From the NCBI GenBank assembly GCA_049724395.1, contig JAUGWO010000168.1, positions 62,001 to 126,000 of the forward strand: DNA of 64,000 nt, given 5' to 3'. Positions within the stretch are counted from its first letter, which is position 1; each line of letters begins with the position of its first letter. Shown in pieces: positions 59,808-64,000 of this stretch. The notes beneath the pieces were generated by a model. It had not been told where the DNA came from, did no database searches, and saw only the letters and a list, made by a program, of their open reading frames with translations. The stretch is from Spongospora subterranea f. sp. subterranea (taxonomy: Eukaryota > Endomyxa: Phytomyxea > Phytomyxea > Plasmodiophorida). The position numbers and the translations under genes were made by a program.

Positions 59808-60673
59808 GATGATATCGGCAAGATGTTAATATCGTTCATGCACCCTAATGGTAAGTGATCGGGGAGGTGATGGGAAGTGGAGTGGATAGTAAACTATGCA
59901 CTGATGCACATAAGGGAGGATTAATAAGGGGGGGGGGGGGGGGGAAGGAGTAACGACTCGACCGGGGGGATAGACCAGAACGCGGCACATCCTCCATTAC
60001 ACGATCCGTGGGTCGCATCCCAGCAAATACTATTTTTTCAACGTGAAAACGGCGAATCGATCACCCGCATACGAGCTCAAATGTATTCAAACTTGAGAAT
60101 CCCTGCTCGAGGGGTCATTTGTCACTCGTCTACACATTTTGACAACGAAATTAGCATCAGCAAGTACGTTCGGAGCAGTTATGTAAGTGTTGGTGCTTGT
60201 GAGGATATCAATCTCCAATTGGCAGATCGAATACGCACGCATCAGTTTAAACGTCAACATTGCCGGTTACAAAAAAAAATCAGCGAACCTTTCGGTTTAG
60301 TTGAGCGTTGATGCTTTGAAAAATGGGGTGGACCTTGACCAAACGTTTTCCAGAATCGGCTATAGTCCCGCTGCAGATACGAGTGAGGTCAGTGCCAATA
60401 TATGACTCGTTCAGTGATGAGTTTATCGGGAGCGGTTTCCCCCCTCAACTTCCCTGTGGGCTGCCTGGCATACACTTCTGCTGGCGCCAGGTTCTGGGAC
60501 ACTCAACATCATATAATAAGGCAGGGGCGAGAGGCTCATTCGCCGTTGTCGATCCCTGATCTTCTGGAGTGTAGTTCAAGCAGGTTTCTTGTATACATGC
60601 CAAAGCGGCCATAGACGAAAATATATCGAGAATTCCGATTGCTACCAGGGTTTATTTCAGACTCCAACAGGCC
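59808..60673. other. Interval between HSL-like and ABHD18 genes
   Basis: Contains a run of 17 G (59928-59944). Open frames at 60081-60311 and 60323-60559 show no recognised family. It should hold the two divergent 5' regions. Confidence 0.45.
59928..59944 (+). repeat. Poly-G tract of 17
   Basis: Uninterrupted run of G, read directly. Such a tract can form a quadruplex or be an assembly artefact; its exact length is unreliable in most sequencing data. Confidence 0.9.
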
Positions 60674-61937
60674 ATGACCACTAGGCAATGGGTCAGTTGG
60701 GCATTGGGGTATATCGACGATATAGCTATTGGAGCTATCAGGTTTTTTGAAGGGAAAACTTATTTCGACGGTGGAGTTGGTGATGTCGGAGGCCTCGAAA
60801 AATCCGAAAAACTCATGAAACGGGTCTGCCTTGGAGAAGATTCCGTTCCTGAAATGCAAAACCTTGTATGGAACACAACCAAAAAAGAAAATAATGAATT
60901 AAGAGGACCGATTATTGAAGAGGCCACTTTCAACGCTCCATTTTCTGATCTCGTTCCCGACGAATGTAAATCGGCCCATTTTCAGCTGATTCGCCCAGCT
61001 GTTGGAAAAGTTCGAGGTGGGTTATTCTATCATCTCGGCAATAGTATCATAATTCCAATTACAAGATAGGTGTTGTGATTCACTTTCAAATGACGGCGGA
61101 TGAAACATTCAGCTTCAGGCGAAACCATATCGCTGGAAAACTGGTTTCATCTGGCATTGCTTCCATACTATTGATGGCACCACTGTATGATACACGATCA
61201 AAGTGCATAATACTTGGCTGAACTTTCGCCATAAACAGATATGGGAGTCGACGCCCCAGTGATCAAGAACGCCATTACGTCAGGAATATTTCTGACCTTA
61301 TTCAAGCTGGAATCGTCGGCATATTTGAAGGCGTTATGCTGGTTAACTGGTGCCGTGCTGAGTTTCCTGATGCACAAATATGCTTGACTGGAATTTCGGC
61401 TGGAGCTGTCCCTGCGGCAGGGACAGGTTTATTGAGCGCAGGTCCTGTTGCTGTTGTCCCGTGTATCGGCGCCGGATCGCCTCAACCCTTTATAAATGGA
61501 GCTTTGTCTTCTCATGTCAACTGGGAAAGTATCACCAAATCATTAGGTATCAGACACACTCCCTGTATTTCAAATTGATCATCTAAACTCCAGGAAAACG
61601 CGATCCTAATGAGGCTCGACTGTATTTGACTGAACTATTCGCAAGGGTCCATTTACGTCGTATCTCGGATTGGCGAAAGGAAGCTGGCAATCCACCGTCA
61701 TTGGTGTCAATAAGCGTTGCGGCATCTAATGACAGATGCGTTTTGCCCGATGAGAGTCAAGAGTTGCATAATCTTTTGGCCGGGGCAAGTAGCCATGAAG
61801 AAATGTTGTGGATAATCGGCGGGCATGCGACGTCGATCCACAAGGCAGGATCACAGTTCGTTCCCATTATCGAACGAGCCATTGACATTCTGCAACAATC
61901 TAACGCGACTGTAGTCGATACACCAACACTGTCATAG
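60674..61937 (+). CDS. ABHD18: ABHD18 (DUF2048) alpha/beta-hydrolase
   Basis: Member of the DUF2048/ABHD18 family, alpha/beta-hydrolases of poorly known substrate. The start MTTRQWVSWALGYIDDIAIG (60674) places the N-terminal helix right. Exons then give SAHFQLIRPAVGKVRG, VVIHFQMTADETFSFRRNHI, GKLVSSGIASILLMAPLYGS, RRPSDQERHYVRNISDL and GVMLVNWCRAEFP. Next come ICLTGISAGAVPAA (nucleophile elbow, Ser kept), VPCIGAGSPQPFINGALSS and VNWESITKSL. The last exon has SISVAASNDRCVLPDESQEL and ends with WIIGGHATSIHKAGSQFVPI, which provides the Asp/His. Four exons; the junction PL|YGSRRP was checked. The family usually has GISMGG; here it is GISAGA, which still gives G-x-S-x-G. Confidence 0.87.
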
Positions 61938-62049
61938 GTGTACTCATTCAATACAGTCGCCGATGCAGTTAATATTGACTGGTTGTAACGATCTTATGGA
62001 CTTAATCGCGTTCCGTGGTGACCTTTGAGTAACGAACGGATACGTGGAG

Positions 62050-62786
62050 ATGACGGAAGAAGATGAAGAGGAGATGCCAAAACCTTTGCAACGCTGTAAA
62101 TGGCTTGGTACTGATTGCACGATCACGCGAGGTGAAGATATTGACAATTTCTGGGTTTGTTGATTAGGCGATCCAGATGCTGGGAAATTTTCGGAATCAA
62201 AAACGTTGATGTTGGAATATCACGACAATGAATGGTGTCCGCAAGTTGTCCAGAATGACGACAGATACCTGTTTGAGATGTTGACATTATCTGGTGCCCA
62301 ATCGGGATTGTCTTGGGCAGTTGTTTTGAAGAAACGAGAAGCGTACCGTGCTGCCTATGCAGGATGGTCCATTGAAGAGATTGCTGGATTCGATCTTGAC
62401 ATAGTTGAAGCGATGTTGAGTCAAAGTTCTGGAATAATACGAAACCGTCGAAAGATTCTGGCTTCTATCAGCAATGCTCAGAGGTTTTTGAAGCTTTGTG
62501 AAAACCGATCATTTTTAGCATATCTTTTTTGGAACGGCTGCCTAGCAACTTGCGAAAACGATTCAGAAGAATGGACGATCCACCTGTTCCAGCCCAGTCG
62601 CTAGCTTCCAATGCGATATCCAAAGACTTGATCTCGCATAAGTTCAAATATGTCGGTCCCATAATTATACAAGCATTTTTACAATCAATCGGACTGATTC
62701 GAGGACACGACTGGTCATGTCATAGGCATATTCGCCACAAATCTGAGACGATCATGACCTCCCCAAATAACTTTATAAAATCTTAG
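62050..62786 (+). CDS. DNA-3-methyladenine glycosylase I (Tag), with a frame break at a T run
   Basis: Tag removes 3-methyladenine from alkylated DNA as the first step of base excision repair. Exon 1 MTEEDEEEMPKPLQRCKWLG carries the first zinc Cys. After an intron comes DPDAGKFSESKTLMLEYHDN with EWCPQVV, then DDRYLFEMLTLSGAQSGLSW, AVVLKKREAYRAAYAGW, NRRKILASISNAQRFL and SFLAYLF. At T6 (62525-62530) one base is missing, and the family continues in another frame: LERLPSNLRKRFRR, SNAISKDLISHKFKYVGPII, IQAFLQSIGLIRGHDWSC. Zinc ligands Cys, His (YHDNEW) and the H-x3-C pair (HDWSC) are all present. Mostly a bacterial family with scattered eukaryotic members (plants, some protists). Ends 13 bp before the ORC6 stop on the other strand. 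Confidence 0.88.
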
Positions 62787-62799
62787 TTGCATAACTCTA

Positions 62800-64000
62800 T
62801 TATTCACTGACTTGTCGAAATAAGTCCATAATCGTTCGTTCTTCCGAGGGATTTAGCATCAGTTTGAGATTTTGATCCTCCTTCTCTGCCAAGTCCGGTC
62901 GGATTTCTTCTTGAAAACCGTCTCGTTTCTTAGATCTCTTGGTCCTCCGTGCACAGATTCCTGAGGGCTATGGCACGCATGAGTAATGTTTTCGCTAAAC
63001 ATTAATCCCTTACAGATTCTGCTATTTCTAAAAGGTCGTCGGTTGTGTGACAAACTTGCTGACCGCCTGTTTCTGCTTCCAATTTTCTCTTCTGCGAAAT
63101 ACGTTTCGTAGGTACCGGTTTAGGACCTAGAACTTCGTCGCAGAACTCCATGATAGTATTACACGCCTAAAAAACACAACGGTTGTTGATGAGTACAGCC
63201 TTTACAATTGCCGATTGATAAACACCTGGATCCAATCTTTACTGGTGGCTTGACATTTGGCCTTCAGTTGTTTGACATCAAGTTTAACTTTGAGCCGTTT
63301 CCCACACAAAAACAAAGTTGCGGCGATTATTGAAGGGGTTGCCTCATCTTTCGCCGCTCGGTTTCGCAGATTTCCGAACAACTCTTGATGTCTGATTGTT
63401 CAAGGGTAAAAGCGCTTACTTTTTTATTCGTAACCATGATTTTGACCAACCTGGCCTTATACTTTTCTAAAATACGAGTTGCATATGGAAGCAAAGATAT
63501 GCAGCCAAACTGTACAGCGAGCTGTTTGATATCCAGAGTCGCTATTCCTAGAGCGTTCCTAACAAGCTGGCCAGCCAGGCAGATTAGAATAGAGAACCTC
63601 GGAATAACCGACGAGTCACTTTACTTGAAATGTTTTGCTATAAACTTTATCATTAGTGCCTATTCTCAAACTGAGCAGTTATATATATATTTAGATTGAC
63701 AGATGTTTACCTGAGTATTTCAAAGCCAGCTCACGCGGAAACTCGTCTTGATCGCAACTACGGTTTCAAGGAAATCAGAGAAATATAAATCAAAATCGGT
63801 TGACTGCATTACACAATCGAGGAGAGATGCAAGCATACGACATTTCGGCAAATTTCGCCCTGCAAATTTCCAACTCGGTTCATTTAAAGAATGTAACGAC
63901 GTGAACCATTGAACCTCTCCTAAGCTTCGGATACGAATACGAGATTGCCTAGCCAGTTCTTCAGCTTTCGCCCTAACTGCTTTATCAAAAATGTTCAATC
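62800..64000 (-). CDS. ORC6: Origin recognition complex subunit 6 (partial at right edge)
   Basis: Metazoan-type ORC6 with cyclin-like (TFIIB-like) helical folds, needed for origin licensing. From the right edge: FDKAVRAKAEELARQSRIRI matches the family's MLRKAEEYLRLSRVK helix, then LPKCRMLASLLDCVMQST. The clearest match is the second fold: LGIATLDIKQLAVQFGCISL, LPYATRILEKYKARL, then RNRAAKDEATPSIIAATLFL, CGKRLKVKLDVKQLKAKCQA, ACNTIMEFCDEVLGPKPVPT and KRISQKRKLEAE. A last exon with a basic/acidic tail (RRTKRSKKRDGFQEEIRPD) ends DLFRQVSE at TAA 62800-62802. The conserved C-terminal ORC-binding peptide is less clear. The initiator region probably lies beyond base 64000, though a Met occurs at 63998. 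Confidence 0.85.

Noticed and set aside
1-64000. tRNA, snRNA or rRNA genes
   Set aside because: A read for B-box/T-arm motifs and rRNA-like blocks gave nothing convincing; a covariance-model scan would be needed to exclude them.

Overview
This window is nuclear DNA of a small, gene-dense, flagellated eukaryote. It has spliceosomal genes with short introns (mostly about 43-75 bp, GT-AG), no operons or Shine-Dalgarno sites, and several tail-to-tail gene pairs separated by only 13-62 bp. The gene set is eukaryotic: APC4, ORC6, CNOT11, U2AF1, SLX9, mitochondrial bS6, TRIAP1/Mdm35 and a fused glutamate synthase. CFAP57, CFAP161, a ropporin/RSP11-like protein and a MAK/ICK-type kinase point to a motile cilium. 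A 7TM-RGS receptor, ACAD8, ABHD18, CNOT11 and a SMYD5-like protein would fit a unicellular opisthokont or relative, but the lineage is an inference I cannot settle here.

Layout. 1-5.5 kb: end of a coiled-coil protein, TRIAP1 (-), a foldback element, a 40-bp minisatellite, ACAD8. 5.7-10 kb: MAK/ICK-type kinase and a 7TM-RGS receptor (-). 10-12.2 kb: an inverted, partly deleted gene duplication with GC-rich palindromes. 12.3-18 kb: F-box coiled-coil protein, ropporin/RSP11-like protein, CNOT11 (-), leukotriene-A4-hydrolase-type aminopeptidase. 18-19.8 kb: gene-poor, with a foldback and a 3 x 116-bp repeat. 19.8-30.3 kb: APC4, a PPR protein (-), CFAP57. 30.3-34.8 kb: U2AF1, bS6m (-), small unknown genes. 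34.8-43.8 kb: a repeat-rich block with four unrelated foldbacks, a 65-bp satellite, a large near-perfect inverted repeat and 3' direct repeats; SLX9 (-) is the only clear gene. 43.8-64 kb: SMYD5-like protein, glutamate synthase (-), Maf pyrophosphatase, CFAP161, an HSL-like protein (-), ABHD18, Tag glycosylase, ORC6 (-).

The main observations are: (1) an HSL-fold protein that has lost both the oxyanion-hole motif and the nucleophilic serine; (2) single-base frame breaks inside three conserved genes (kinase, U2AF1, Tag), two of them at homopolymers, indicating assembly error or real frameshifting; (3) a U2AF1 whose RS tail is an Arg-Asp tail; (4) an RGS domain split by an insertion in the 7TM-RGS receptor; (5) a series of unrelated long imperfect hairpins in intergenic DNA. 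Exon boundaries were read by eye from splice signals and family alignments recalled from knowledge, so individual junctions may be off by a few bases.
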